From: Variovorax paradoxus
Lineage (GTDB): Bacteria > Pseudomonadota > Gammaproteobacteria > Burkholderiales > Burkholderiaceae_C
Length of the DNA stretch: 64,000 nucleotides
Assembly: GCA_016806145.1 (NCBI GenBank)
Contig: CP063168.1
Coordinates: 186,001-250,000 of the forward strand
Reading direction: 5' to 3'
The notes beneath the pieces were generated by a model. It did no database searches. It was not told the DNA's origin and was given only the letters and a program-made list of their open reading frames with translations. Both the position numbers and the translations under genes were made by a program. Shown here one piece after another: positions 52,629 through 61,445 of this stretch. How positions within the stretch are numbered: the stretch's first letter is position 1; each line of letters starts with the position of its first letter.

Positions 52629-53218
52629 CCGAGTGACAGTCGGCGATTGGTGGACGCAGATCGCCGATCGCTGACGTTCGGGTGTGGTGTCAGCAGAGCG
52701 ATATGCAGGCTCGAGTCTTCGGCTGCGCGATGTTTCGCGCTGGCGTCGTGTTCCTTGTGCGGAACGCGCATGCGAGCGACTTCGGCGACCTCGTGAGGGT
52801 GAAGACGAAGGCGGGGCGGTGCTTCGCAGGTGCTTGGACGTTTCGGAGCCGGACTGGCAGTCTGCGCCGCTGCGAGGCGGGACGGTAGGGAAGGGCACCC
52901 ATCTATGGGGTGTTGTGTTCCGCGGGCGGCCTGGCGAAAGTGACGGGGGGACTTCGCCGTTCTCTCTGTCCCTCTCTCTCGTCTTCATGCATCTTGTCTC
53001 GCGTCTCGTCCTTCTCTCGTCCTTTCTCGCCTATCGGCGCAGCGAGTCCGATCGGTCGAGCGCCATCGGCGCATTGAGAAAAAGCTGTCGAGTTCGAATC
53101 GCGCTGAGCTGACGTCTCCTGGAAGAGCGAAGTCGGCCATAGACTTCATTTTGTCGCGACAACTTCTATCGCATCCGGAAATCGATCGATGCGAGTCAAC
53201 CCTTTGAATTGGAGTCGA
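52629..53218. other. intergenic region with pyrimidine-rich tract
   Basis: No gene is visible. A C/T-rich low-complexity tract lies at about 52961-53028. The promoter of the next gene should lie near its end. Confidence 0.35.
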
Positions 53219-53641
53219 ATGCAGATCTATCGAGAGAATCGGATTGCGGTGAGATTGATCGTCGAGGCGATCAAGCTGCTGATCCGGAAGAATGGCCATC
53301 GGAGCGATCGCTACCTTTCGAAGGCCGGCTGTCTGCTCTGGGAGCATCGTCATCTGCGGATGGCCCTGTTCGATGACGATGACGATGACGATGTCGGTGC
53401 CGTGGCAGGCGAGGAGTCGCACTGCGACTTGGACATCCGGACCTTCGACGGCGTGAAGGTTCTTTGCACCTACTCGGGTTCGCACGATGTGCACATGTTC
53501 GAGGCCGACCAGTGGACGGAAGCCCTGGCGCAGATGGTTCTGGAGGAGGGAGTTCTCGGTGGGGCGCCCTCGGTCTCGCAGGACCAGCCCGGTGCGCCCG
53601 TCGGACTCCCGCGACATGTTCTGCGCTCTGCCAGCGAGTAA
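53219..53641 (+). CDS. hypothetical protein with an aspartate run
   Basis: A 140-residue protein from the ATG at 53219, which has GGAG four bases upstream; an ATG at 53189 would add 10 residues. It begins MQIYRENRIAVRLIVEAIKL and is basic, then has seven Asp in a row encoded by a GATGAC repeat, then DLDIRTFDGVKVLCTYSGSH and ALAQMVLEEGVL. Its layout resembles the next gene's product: a basic N-terminus, a middle segment around Glu/Trp, then an L-D/E-I beta strand and a closing helix. No family recognised. Confidence 0.5.
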   Translation: MQIYRENRIAVRLIVEAIKLLIRKNGHRSDRYLSKAGCLLWEHRHLRMALFDDDDDDDVGAVAGEESHCDLDIRTFDGVKVLCTYSGSHDVHMFEADQWTEALAQMVLEEGVLGGAPSVSQDQPGAPVGLPRHVLRSASE

Positions 53642-53673
53642 GGCGGATATTTTTTCAACAAGGCAATAAATAG

Positions 53674-54060
53674 ATGAACAAGACCCGCTACAACCGCCAG
53701 TACATCGCGAATCTGGCGATCTCGACCCTGGTTCCGCTGATCAAGGCCCGCGGAAAACTCGAGGCAGGCAACGCACGCCAGCCGGCCTATCGCATGCTCG
53801 AGGCCTACGGGCTGGAGATGCTTTGGATCGAAAAACGTCCCCCGCAGCTCGATGGTGCCCTGGGGCAGTCCAGCCTCGAGATCTGGACCCCGGGAGTCGG
53901 AAAGTCGCTCTTTGTGGTTTGGGCGCCGTTGCAGATCGTTGGATTCCGCGGAGGGCCCTGGGTCGATACCTTGGTCGAGATCGCTCTGCAGACGCAGCCC
54001 GATCGTGCAATCTCGGACGGCGTGAGCGGCAGCGCTGCACCCGGCGTCGCGCGCAATTGA
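53674..54060 (+). CDS. hypothetical protein, possible paralogue of the preceding gene
   Basis: A 128-residue protein beginning MNKTRYNRQYIANLAISTLV and PLIKARGKLEAGNARQPAYR. A central beta-rich part (SSLEIWTPGVGKSLFVVWAP) and a helix (VDTLVEIALQ) line up in order with the preceding protein, suggesting distant duplication. It starts 32 bp after that gene, so the two are probably co-transcribed. No known domain. Confidence 0.5.
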   Translation: MNKTRYNRQYIANLAISTLVPLIKARGKLEAGNARQPAYRMLEAYGLEMLWIEKRPPQLDGALGQSSLEIWTPGVGKSLFVVWAPLQIVGFRGGPWVDTLVEIALQTQPDRAISDGVSGSAAPGVARN

Positions 54061-54310
54061 TCGCCTCGGTTGCTAGTCCACCATCGAGACTTCTGCGCGT
54101 GAGGTCACCGTCTAGCGCGCAAAGCTCTTCCTGACGATATGCAAGGACGTCTTGTGCTTGGCCGGGCGATCGCTGCGGTCATGTCGATGCTCGGCGGCCG
54201 GGCATGCCGCCGCGGACGCGTCAGCTCGAGGTCTCGCCGGAGCGGTCCGGATCTTGGGCGGGCGATCGGATGGAGCTGACGATTGGATACGGTCAACCGG
54301 GAGGGGAAGA

Positions 54311-54335
54311 TAAAAGGCCTCGCACATGCGAGGCC
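54311..54335 (-). terminator. intrinsic terminator after the 54351-54977 gene
   Basis: On the minus strand GGCCTCGC and GCGAGGCC form an 8-bp stem with an ATGT loop, followed by TTTTATC. It lies 15 bp after the stop of the leftward gene. Confidence 0.8.
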
Positions 54336-54350
54336 GAGTGGTGGAGGGGG

Positions 54351-54977
54351 TCAGCCTTGCGCGTAGAAGGCTTTCTTCAACCAACCGCGGATGGTGCGGA
54401 TCAGGCTGTCCTCCGCGAGCATGGGGAGACGGCTGCTCCACACGAATTCCTTGACCTTGGGGTAGATGGTGCGCGCCGCGTGCGCCGCGTCCTTCCATCC
54501 CCCCGCCGGGCACATGGAGCGGAACAGTTTGAACGCATACTCCCGGGCCGGGCGCAGGCGATCCTGACGGGTCTTGCCGCCTTTGACGCGGTCGGCGTGC
54601 CGCTTGTCGATGGCGTGCTGCTCGGCGACACGCAGGTGATCGAACGTACGGCAACCTGTATCCGCCGCCGCGAGCAAGCCGGCGAGCGATTTGGGGACAC
54701 CAACGCGAGCTGCCACGCAGTGCGCGGTTGCGATCTCCAAGGCTGCGATCTGTCCACGTTTGGCGACCTTGGCGTAGCGGTCCCAATGGCCCGCGGCGGT
54801 CGGGGGGATGCCGAAACTGGGCTGGTATGCGTCGAGGTCGTGAGGCGTCGGCCGGTGGTCGCGCACATGGGCTTCGAGAGCCGCGAAGGGCACATTGGTC
54901 ATCAGCGAGTCCCAGCGCTGCGCGATCTTGCGAATGCAAGCGCCAATGGGGAAAAGATGGTCATGGCTGTAGTTCAT
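54351..54977 (-). CDS. hypothetical plasmid protein
   Basis: A 208-residue soluble basic protein beginning MNYSHDHLFPIGACIRKIAQ. Visible segments are HDLDAYQPSFGIPPTAAGHW, ALEIATAHCVAARVGVPKSL and KGGKTRQDRLRPAREYAFKL, ending in an amphipathic helix TIRGWLKKAFYAQG. No recognised domain. It is last of a leftward series with the AlpA-like gene and the 300-residue hypothetical gene, and has its own terminator. Confidence 0.6.
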   Translation of the reverse strand: MNYSHDHLFPIGACIRKIAQRWDSLMTNVPFAALEAHVRDHRPTPHDLDAYQPSFGIPPTAAGHWDRYAKVAKRGQIAALEIATAHCVAARVGVPKSLAGLLAAADTGCRTFDHLRVAEQHAIDKRHADRVKGGKTRQDRLRPAREYAFKLFRSMCPAGGWKDAAHAARTIYPKVKEFVWSSRLPMLAEDSLIRTIRGWLKKAFYAQG

Positions 54978-55086
54978 CTAGATCGGTTCTTTCCAGGTTT
55001 GAAGGCTTCGCCGAGCACTGGGGTGTGCTCGAGCGCGACACCGGTGACGGCAGGCAAAAAGGCGGGATCGGATATCTGGGTTGGAA

Positions 55087-55584
55087 TCAGCGGTTGCTGC
55101 GGGCGGAGCGATTGCGCACCCACGTGTCGATGTCGCACGCGTGCCATCGCAGCGTCTCATGACGGCGGCAGCTTGCCTCGTGCATCGTCTCGCGGCGCGC
55201 CGGCGCCGGGAAGCTCGGGTCGTAGTGCTTCGAGCCCGGATTGAGCCGCGCCAGAATCGCCAAGTGCCGCAGTCCGATGCGTCGCTCGACCTCCCAGATG
55301 AAGAGGAGGCGCGAAACCCCTTCCTGGGGCTGAATTGCGCGATCTGCCGGCGGCAGCGCGGGGGTCGGCATGACGGAGAAGGGCGCGCACTTCGGGGGCG
55401 AGGCAGGTACCAGCGCACGGTCCGGTGCGCTGGTGCCTGATTCGGGTGCAAGGGAGCAGGGACCCTTGAACTTCGGAAGCTGCGCGCGAGCGCCTCTCGG
55501 GCTTCGGCAGTTGCCGGTTCGGGAAGGGCGCTGCCCCCGGAGGTGGGGGCGGCCTTGGCCGTAATGGTTGGGCGGGGAAAACAT
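55087..55584 (-). CDS. AlpA-like MerR-type helix-turn-helix regulator
   Basis: A 165-residue protein whose start at 55584 is supported by AAAGGAG five bases upstream. The first 75 residues are Pro-rich and probably disordered. The C-terminal part has SRLLFIWEVERRIGLRHLAI, FPAPARRE and WHACDIDTWVRNR, in the order of the AlpA HTH family, which controls excision or gene expression of phages and islands. The spacer between helix and wing (KHYDPSFPAPARRETMHEA) is longer than usual. Likely regulates the leftward genes or a mobile function. Confidence 0.6.
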   Translation of the reverse strand: MFSPPNHYGQGRPHLRGQRPSRTGNCRSPRGARAQLPKFKGPCSLAPESGTSAPDRALVPASPPKCAPFSVMPTPALPPADRAIQPQEGVSRLLFIWEVERRIGLRHLAILARLNPGSKHYDPSFPAPARRETMHEASCRRHETLRWHACDIDTWVRNRSARSNR

Positions 55585-55725
55585 CGGACTCCTTTCGTAA
55601 AGAGCCCGGATCGTCCGTTTTGAGACCTTCGCTGTGGAGGCCTCGGAACGCGATCACCTGCCGCGTTTTTCACCACTTTACAGCCGTCGGCGTTTATGCT
55701 AAAGGCTTGGTAGGGGTGGCATTCT

Positions 55726-56628
55726 TCAGGCCTTGGACCTCACCACCTGCCGCTGCTTTTCAGGGCGCGCGGCTCGGGCGGTGCGGGCGAATTCCGGCAA
55801 GATCAGGCGTTCGGCTTGCCCGGCGGTCGTCTTCGTGAAAACCTGTCCTTCAAGGTCGGTGAACCATTTGACGATCTCCTTCCTTGTTGGATAGGTGTCG
55901 GGGTCTTTGGGGTCAATGCCTTCCTTGGCCCAGAAGAGCACCGCAGCCTTGCACATCCATTGCAGCATCGGCGACTTGTGGTCGTCGTTCATGTCTGCGA
56001 AGCCCGGCAGGTCGTTTTCGGCGCCCGGCTTCTCGCTCACCGCCAGATGTTTGCCAGGATAGTGCCTCTCCATGCGCCAGCGTCTTGCTTCCGCGCGTCT
56101 GACGAAGACGTCCTCCTTGCGCACAGCATGTTGAATGGGCCCCGCGTCGGACCAGAGCGCCCATGTTCCCCAGAACGCGCTCTGCGGATCGAGGGGGGCA
56201 AATGGTTTGCCGTCGACCATGACGGCAAAAATCGGATTCTTCCCGGCGTCCGAGGGAGCGATCCGGGAAAGGTGTGTGTTATCGCCCCTGCTTCGATATC
56301 CCATCGTCGATGCATTGACGAGGGCGGCCGGGCGATCGAGAAGTTGGCCGCAATCGGCCATTTCGAGCTTGAGAAAGTCCGGCGTCTGCATCAAGCTTGG
56401 TTCGCCTGTGATCAGTTCACTGCCTCGAGGACGTAGTACGGTTCGCGGATTGAATGGAGGCCGCTGGAAAAGAAGCTCAAGCTGTCCTGCTGCCCCGGCG
56501 CGTATCAGCTTTTTCAAGGGAATGCCGGATTCCTTCGCTTCAACCTCCAGCCTCGTGACGACGTCCTGGAGGAGGGATTCAGCTTCCTGCTTCTTGTTGT
56601 TGTCTGGACTTTCTACTGTCTCGCTCAT
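55726..56628 (-). CDS. hypothetical protein
   Basis: A 300-residue soluble protein from the ATG at 56628 (MSETVESPDNNKKQEAESLL). The N-terminal 50 residues are predicted helical. Then come PPFNPRTVLRPRGSELITGE, NPIFAVMVDGKPFAPLDP and KAAVLFWAKEGIDPKDPDTY. The C-terminal LDLEGQ-type segment (WFTDLEGQVFTKTTAGQAER) is followed by a basic tail. I recognise no family. First gene of a leftward series and divergent from the NERD gene. Confidence 0.6.
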   Translation of the reverse strand: MSETVESPDNNKKQEAESLLQDVVTRLEVEAKESGIPLKKLIRAGAAGQLELLFQRPPFNPRTVLRPRGSELITGEPSLMQTPDFLKLEMADCGQLLDRPAALVNASTMGYRSRGDNTHLSRIAPSDAGKNPIFAVMVDGKPFAPLDPQSAFWGTWALWSDAGPIQHAVRKEDVFVRRAEARRWRMERHYPGKHLAVSEKPGAENDLPGFADMNDDHKSPMLQWMCKAAVLFWAKEGIDPKDPDTYPTRKEIVKWFTDLEGQVFTKTTAGQAERLILPEFARTARAARPEKQRQVVRSKA

Positions 56629-57144
56629 GGCCACTTTCAAAAACGTTAGCTTTCTGATCCGGAGCAACGATCGTCTCCGGTTGCGTTGATCGACGCGAGC
56701 AGATTCTATTGGCCCTCGAAAATGTCCGTATTGGCCATCATTCGGCAATGACGAGTCGGTCGATCAATGCGGCGGTGCGGCCCGCGAATGCGTGATGTAG
56801 CGAAAGCCCGAAGCGAATGGTTGAGGGACCGAATCGATTCTGCGAAGAGGGCCGCGCTTGACGAGGTCAATATCGAAAACGAGCGGGGACGGGGAGCCGA
56901 GGCCCTTTGGAGATTGGGTAAATCGAAGGCTGGTTGATGTCGGACCGGACACGTGTCATCGGCTGCGTCACCGTTCGATTCCAGAATATTTCGATCACCT
57001 GTGATATGCCCGAGTTCGTGATTCCTTGCACGGAACCACCCTGGATCCTGGCTAGCGCGCTCGGGTATTCGCAAGCCGCGGTATTGGGCGGCGGGACCGC
57101 TGAATCCTCGCTTCTCGTATCATCGAACAGTCAGGCGATGGGCG
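56629..57144. other. divergent intergenic region with a dispersed repeat
   Basis: No gene is visible. It should contain promoters for both flanking genes. A 58-bp segment at 56975-57032 recurs in diverged form at 60435-60492. Confidence 0.45.
56975..57032 (+). repeat. dispersed repeat, copy A
   Basis: Begins TTCGATTCCAGAA, contains CCGAGTTC and ends TTGCAC; aligns without gaps to copy B at 60435-60492 with roughly three quarters of bases equal by my count. It lies about 110 bp upstream of the NERD gene. Confidence 0.5.
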
Positions 57145-57999
57145 GTGAAAATACAGAACAAACGGGAAATCGACTTGCAGCTGAGAATTTTGTCAAACCA
57201 TACGGGAGACCGGATCAAGGAGCACGCTGAATTGCGTGGCAGGCGATACGAAGAAGCGAAGACTCGTCGCCAGGATTCCGAAGAGGCGCGCATTCGGGCG
57301 CGTTGGAACATGATTGCCGCACCCGTGAAAGCCTTTTCCGATCGTGAGTTCGCGAAGGGGTTGGGCCTGATCTTCGACAGCATTGTGACCCCGCTGCCTG
57401 GGCTTGCTCCGATAGCTGTGATGGAGCCTCCTGGCACCGAGGAGCAGCGGTGGACAGCGGGCCGCAAGGGCGAGTCGGATGTTACCCGTTTCCTTTCAAG
57501 AAATCTGGATGATCGTTGGATTCTTCTTGTGGGATATCAGGGCGCGCGCGGGGAGATCGATCACGTACTCATCGGACCCTCGGGTGTTTGTGCTGTCGAG
57601 GTCAAGCACTACAAGGGCCTCATCTCCTGTTCTGCATTGAAGTGGACTAGGCGAAAACGTGCCGCGAATGGATATGTATATCCCACGGAGGAAGTCCTGC
57701 AGGATGCTGGAGGGCGAAGTCCTAGCAGGCAGCTGAATGAAGCAGCGGATGCCCTACAGAGCTCGCTCGATCGAAGATTTGGGAAAGGACGTGTTCGCAG
57801 AGGAATCGTTCTCTCGAATCTAGCTGCCGAACTGGATCAGATCCACGAGTTGGGCATCGACTTCTTGACGCGTCTGAAAGGTTGGAACCTCGATAAGACT
57901 CTCGGTACCCAGCCTCGAATCTCAATGGAGACCGTCGACGCGATCGCTCGTTTCCTTGCCCAAGATCATCAACTCAACGTTTACCGAAAAAATCTATGA
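57145..57999 (+). CDS. NERD-domain (nuclease-related) protein
   Basis: A 284-residue protein starting at a GTG. The NERD domain spans about residues 104-230: GRKGESDVTRFL with Glu110, then GARGEIDHVLIGPSGVCAVE with Asp139 and Glu152, and Lys154 in VEVKHYKG. This is the D-ExK nuclease-fold core, so all key residues are present. The N-terminal 100 residues are a charged helix followed by a hydrophobic part (KGLGLIFDSIVTPLPGLAPI). NERD proteins occur in plasmids and defence islands; DNA cleavage or processing is the expected role. Confidence 0.85.
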   Translation: MKIQNKREIDLQLRILSNHTGDRIKEHAELRGRRYEEAKTRRQDSEEARIRARWNMIAAPVKAFSDREFAKGLGLIFDSIVTPLPGLAPIAVMEPPGTEEQRWTAGRKGESDVTRFLSRNLDDRWILLVGYQGARGEIDHVLIGPSGVCAVEVKHYKGLISCSALKWTRRKRAANGYVYPTEEVLQDAGGRSPSRQLNEAADALQSSLDRRFGKGRVRRGIVLSNLAAELDQIHELGIDFLTRLKGWNLDKTLGTQPRISMETVDAIARFLAQDHQLNVYRKNL

Positions 58000-58284
58000 C
58001 ATGTTCAGTGCCGATCGAATGAGAACTTGCCTTCTTCCTGCTGAACAGGATGAGATGGCGAGCGTCGCTCAAAGCAGAAGGCCCTAGAGAAAAACCGATC
58101 GGGCTGGTCGAAGGAAGGAAGTAGGTGTTGGATGAGAAAAGCGTTGGTAAGCGGTCAGCCATTCGATCTTGACTGAAAAGCAAGCGCGTGCGGCTAGACT
58201 TTCGCTATCGGCCAAGAGAAGTTGCACGTCGGGTCGCCCCAATTGCTCCCAGCAGACTTTCGGGAACGGTGAGGGAGGGGTTCA

Positions 58285-58614
58285 ATGGTGATCACGATGT
58301 ATTGTTGGCGCTGCAAGGCTGACATGCCCATGCTGACCGAGGAAGAACGGCAAGAAGTCGACCCGATCAGCTACTTCGAGCAGGTGAAGAGATCGAGAAG
58401 AGACGGGATGCACATTGGCGGAAGCGCAGAAAGCGGTGGCTATCTGTTCTTGTCCGCGTAAGAGCGAATCACTGGTTTCAAGGAGACCAATTCCAATGCG
58501 CTCCTTCATCACCGGGTGAGTCAATACGGCCCACTGTGCCGTGAGTGCGCTAAACCGCTGTGCAGACCGGCTGCAAGTTGCTGCGCCTCGTGTAGTGCGC
58601 AACGGCTACGCTGA
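58285..58614 (+). pseudogene. small Cys-rich protein gene with an in-frame stop
   Basis: The frame starts at an ATG after GGAGGGG and reads MVITMYCWRCKADMPMLTEE and onward, stopping at TAA 58459-58461. The same frame then continues ERITGFKETNSNALLHHRVS and QYGPLCRECAKPLCRPAASC to a TGA at 58612. The parts together match a common proteobacterial small protein that opens with C-W-R-C and ends in a CxxC zinc-ribbon-like tail preceded by ITGF-ETN-NAL-HHR. So one nonsense change split a gene of about 109 codons. Confidence 0.7.
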
Positions 58615-58807
58615 CGCTCCAGGCGGGTGCTGCTCTCGCGCGAAGAAAAAGTTTGACAACGGGTTCGTCGCGGCGGCCGTGTGACCGGCTAAGTCGGCCA
58701 AGAGCAGACTGATTGCGTCAGTCTGTTTACGGGCCGGAAGATCACATTGGTCTTCCTCCGATGGCGTGTACTCCAAGTTTTCACCAGTTCTTCAAAAACG
58801 GAGACCA

Positions 58808-59518
58808 ATGAAATCGATGACGGGAAAATCAGATGTAAGCGCGCCTTGGTTGCTAAAGCACTCGGCGCTTTCCTATACCAATCAATGGTTCATGACAGAC
58901 CGCAAGTTCATGAAAGAGCTGAGAAAGAACGGCTCTCAGGCAATTGATGCTCTCGTCCTAGGAAATCTCGCGGCGAAGTACATGGTAGCGCGCGGATTCA
59001 AGACTGAGAAAGACAATCCGCTCTCGAGCAGCCAACGATGGCTGACGGCGGCAGCGCACCTCACGGCCGCCGCTCAAAGCGCGCAGCAAGCCGAAGTCAA
59101 GGTACGCAATCTCGCGATTGAATTGGGCAAGGTCTCACCGGTAAAGAGCATTACTGGAACCAATCTGCTGTCGGCCGCCACGAAGTTCTTATGGTTTGCT
59201 GGCGAGCACGAGGTGCGAATACTGGACAAGCGCGCAGTTGATGCACTCGGCCGGCTCGGAGGCGTTCGAGGCAAACTGGGTGTCGATTACGAGCAGTATG
59301 CGGCAGTCTGGAAAGACCAGTTTGATGCGCACAAGGGAGTTCTCGCGGAAGCGCTTGTTAACCTGCCTCGCCAGCTCGCGTGGACTTGCATCCCGTCCGA
59401 TGCGCATGCCGAGGCAAAGGCGGTTTTTAAAGAACTTTGGTTCGCTGACCGCATTTTCGACAAGTACCTTTGGACGCTCGGGGTCGGCGCGGATGGCGGG
59501 TCCACGTCGTTTGTCTAG
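58808..59518 (+). CDS. hypothetical protein
   Basis: A 236-residue protein; the ATG at 58808 has GGAG five bases upstream, and a longer frame from 58766 is less likely. The sequence is helical and soluble: SNQWFMTDRKFMKELRKNG-like stretch near 30, SQRWLTAAAHLTAAAQSAQQ, TGTNLLSAATKFLWFAGEHE and VWKDQFDAHKGVLAEALVNL. Moderate GC and natural amino-acid use support a real gene. No family recognised; the neighbours are a decayed gene and an IS remnant, so it may be a recent accessory acquisition. Confidence 0.6.
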   Translation: MKSMTGKSDVSAPWLLKHSALSYTNQWFMTDRKFMKELRKNGSQAIDALVLGNLAAKYMVARGFKTEKDNPLSSSQRWLTAAAHLTAAAQSAQQAEVKVRNLAIELGKVSPVKSITGTNLLSAATKFLWFAGEHEVRILDKRAVDALGRLGGVRGKLGVDYEQYAAVWKDQFDAHKGVLAEALVNLPRQLAWTCIPSDAHAEAKAVFKELWFADRIFDKYLWTLGVGADGGSTSFV

Positions 59519-59679
59519 GATGAAGCGCAGCGATTCGGTACGCGCCCTGAGAGTCAGTTTTTCGGGGCTCAATTGTGCGTAGCCGATTTCCGCTTCGGGC
59601 CGAGGCTGTGTGAAAACCCTTACCCAAGTGCCAGTCAAAAAAAATAAATTGAGGTCAACCGTTTCGAGCGAGGTGGCTC

Positions 59680-60253
59680 ATGAAGCGATTTATCGAAGGC
59701 GCAGACCGATACCAATTCACTTGGTTGCCGGAATGCCTACGTCGGCAAAGACAACCCGATGCGCGTCGTCGATGCGTTCGTCAACGAATTGAATCTAGGC
59801 GCTCTCGGCTTCGAGGGCGCAGACCCTGCAATCACTGGCCGCCCGGGATATCACCCATCGGTCTGCTCAAGCTCTATATCTACAGCTACTTCAGTCGCAT
59901 CCAGTCCAGCCGCCGGCTGGAGCGCCAAGCCCAACGCAACGTCGAACTCATGTGGCTCACCGGCCGCTTGACTCCCGACTTCAAGACCATTGCTGACTTC
60001 CGCCGCGACAACGGCAAGGACGTCCGCAATGTGTGCCGCAGCTTCATCGCGCTGTGCCGTCAAATGAAGCTCTTCTCTCAAGCCGTGGTGGCCATCGACG
60101 GTAGCAAGTTCAAAGCGGCCCACAGCCGCGATCGCACTTCTCCCCGGGTAAGACCGACGCACGCAAGGGGCAGATAGGTCCAGACAGCGGTCGACGGAAG
60201 CACTACCTCATCGTCGCTTACGAAGTCACGAACATTGGCAACATCGCGCAGTC
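59680..60253 (+). pseudogene. decayed IS1182-family transposase
   Basis: The start MKRFIEGADRYQFTWLPECL is typical of IS1182 transposases. After a frameshift near 59740 comes DNPMRVVDAFVNELNLGALG, and after another near 59855 KLYIYSYFSRIQSSRRLERQ and LTPDFKTIADFRRDNGKDVR, then AIDGSKFKAAHSRD. The end skips to KHYLIVAYEVTN, so an internal part is deleted. The catalytic core is incomplete and the gene is dead. Confidence 0.85.
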
Positions 60254-60593
60254 TGAGCGTTGGCCTTCATTTCACGCCCGCCTGGTAACGCTCAGCTCGG
60301 GCAGGCTCACGCAGCGGCTATGCGGGGCAGCACCAAGGCCGTCTGGGGCGCTGCGATCTCACCGCCTCGGAGCGATCCGTTGGTCAGGCGCCATGAATCG
60401 AACATGCCCGCGCGTCGACAGTGGCAGGGTTGTATTCGATTCCAGAAAGTTTCAATCCCATATGACATGACCGAGTTCAGTACGCATTGCACTCGCTTCC
60501 TGCTCGCGGCGGTACCTGCACTCCAACAGCATCTTTGCCGATCCACCGCCATTTGTAATCCCTAAATCACCGCATCGGAGAAAACATATTCTT
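60254..60593. other. intergenic region with dispersed repeat copy B
   Basis: No gene is visible. Repeat copy B lies at 60435-60492. An AT-rich part near 60550-60600 could hold the promoter for the following coupled genes. Confidence 0.4.
60435..60492 (+). repeat. dispersed repeat, copy B
   Basis: Begins TTCGATTCCAGAA, contains CCGAGTTC and ends TTGCAC, as in copy A (56975-57032). It lies about 160 bp upstream of the small open frame that leads into the YqaJ-like gene. Confidence 0.5.
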
Positions 60594-60749
60594 ATGAGTC
60601 GAAGAAAATCATCCAGTGATCGACCTGGTCGATCGTTCGGCCGACGCATCCGACCGCTAATACCAAGCCGCGAGGCGCTCATTCAAGAGGCCCCGTGTTC
60701 CGACTGGAACACGGGGCCTCTTGCATCGAGGAGGGTGGAAGCGTCATGA
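60594..60749 (+). CDS. possible 51-residue basic peptide coupled to the YqaJ-like gene
   Basis: The frame MSRRKSSSDRPGRSFGRRIR onward ends in ALIQEAPCSDWNTGPLASRR and a stop whose TGA overlaps the next gene's ATG (60746-60749, ATGA). The overlap repeats the style of the genes at 62169 and 62432. No strong ribosome site is seen (GGAG 13 bases upstream). A perfect hairpin lies inside the frame, so it may be a leader peptide instead of a functional protein. Confidence 0.35.
   Translation: MSRRKSSSDRPGRSFGRRIRPLIPSREALIQEAPCSDWNTGPLASRRVEAS
60685..60722 (+). terminator. long perfect hairpin, terminator or attenuator
   Basis: AAGAGGCCCCGTGTTCC and its exact complement (60685-60701 and 60706-60722) surround a GACT loop, a 17-bp perfect stem. 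Only two T end the stem and no long T tract follows. It sits 24 bp before the YqaJ-like start, where it could act as a terminator for upstream transcripts or as an attenuator. Confidence 0.6.
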
Positions 60750-61423
60750 CCCGTATGGGTTCTGCCGGCGAGCATGCCGAGATGCCCTGGGGCATCGATT
60801 CGCTCGACGCTCCCGCGGCTCTTGGTTTCAGCCCCGCGAAGTCGCCCGTACGGCTTTGGAAGGAAATAGTGGACCGCCTGGATCTGTCCCGACCCGAACT
60901 CGGCGAGAGGGTAAAGGGCGGCACATCCAGTCATTGGAGCCGAGTGATCGAGACCCTGTTGCGTGGGCACTATGCCGTGCGCACCGGATACAGATTGCAG
61001 CGCACTAAACAAAGCAGACATGCCGAACATCCTTGGATGCTTGGCGGATGGGCCGACCACGTAGCTAGATCGGCTCAAGTCGAACTTCTGATGTGCTTGT
61101 CCGTCGGGTCGTCCGAGGTCGCGCTCTGGTGCGACGAGATGCCGCTCGATATCCGAGCGTGCGCGCTCCACGAGCTTGTTGTCGCGTCCGCGAAGGCGAT
61201 CGACGTCATGGTGCTGCTTGGAGGGCGCGACCTGCAGGTTCATCGCGTCCGGGTCGAACCTCGGGCAGTTGGAGAACTGGTAGCTCGCGAGGCAGCATTC
61301 TGGGAATGTGTGCAGGCGCGGCGCCCTCCATCGGCCGACATCGCCCTGGATTCCAGGGTTCTGCTCGACCTGCCGATCGAGCGCATCGACAACGAGTTCC
61401 TCGCTTTGCGGTCGTGCTCATAG
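60746..61423 (+). CDS. YqaJ-like recombinase-fold protein lacking catalytic residues
   Basis: A 225-residue protein from the ATG at 60746. The order of segments follows phage YqaJ exonucleases: DAPAALGFSPAKSPVRLWKE (the family's G-x-S-D-x-x-x-x-L-G-x-S-P region), RGHYAVRTGYRLQ, HPWMLGGWADHV, a helix LDIRACALHELVVASAKAID, VMVLLGGRDLQVHRV and AAFWECVQARRPP. The catalytic strand, normally Glu-x-Lys, reads VELLMCLSVG, and the usual Asp in the W-x-x-x-x-x-D-G region is shifted, so nuclease activity is doubtful. It may bind DNA ends or a partner recombinase. A terminator follows. Confidence 0.6.
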   Translation: MTRMGSAGEHAEMPWGIDSLDAPAALGFSPAKSPVRLWKEIVDRLDLSRPELGERVKGGTSSHWSRVIETLLRGHYAVRTGYRLQRTKQSRHAEHPWMLGGWADHVARSAQVELLMCLSVGSSEVALWCDEMPLDIRACALHELVVASAKAIDVMVLLGGRDLQVHRVRVEPRAVGELVAREAAFWECVQARRPPSADIALDSRVLLDLPIERIDNEFLALRSCS

Positions 61424-61445
61424 CTTTCTCAACCAATCCACACCT

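Noticed and set aside
53372..53393. Short tandem repeat as a CRISPR-like or regulatory array
   Set aside because: It is only three copies of GATGAC inside a coding sequence; no spacers or other arrays exist in the window.
54978..55676. Leftward open frame of 232 codons overlapping the AlpA-like gene
   Set aside because: It is Arg/Ser/Pro-rich; the other leftward frame at 55087-55584 has a strong ribosome site and AlpA-like motifs.
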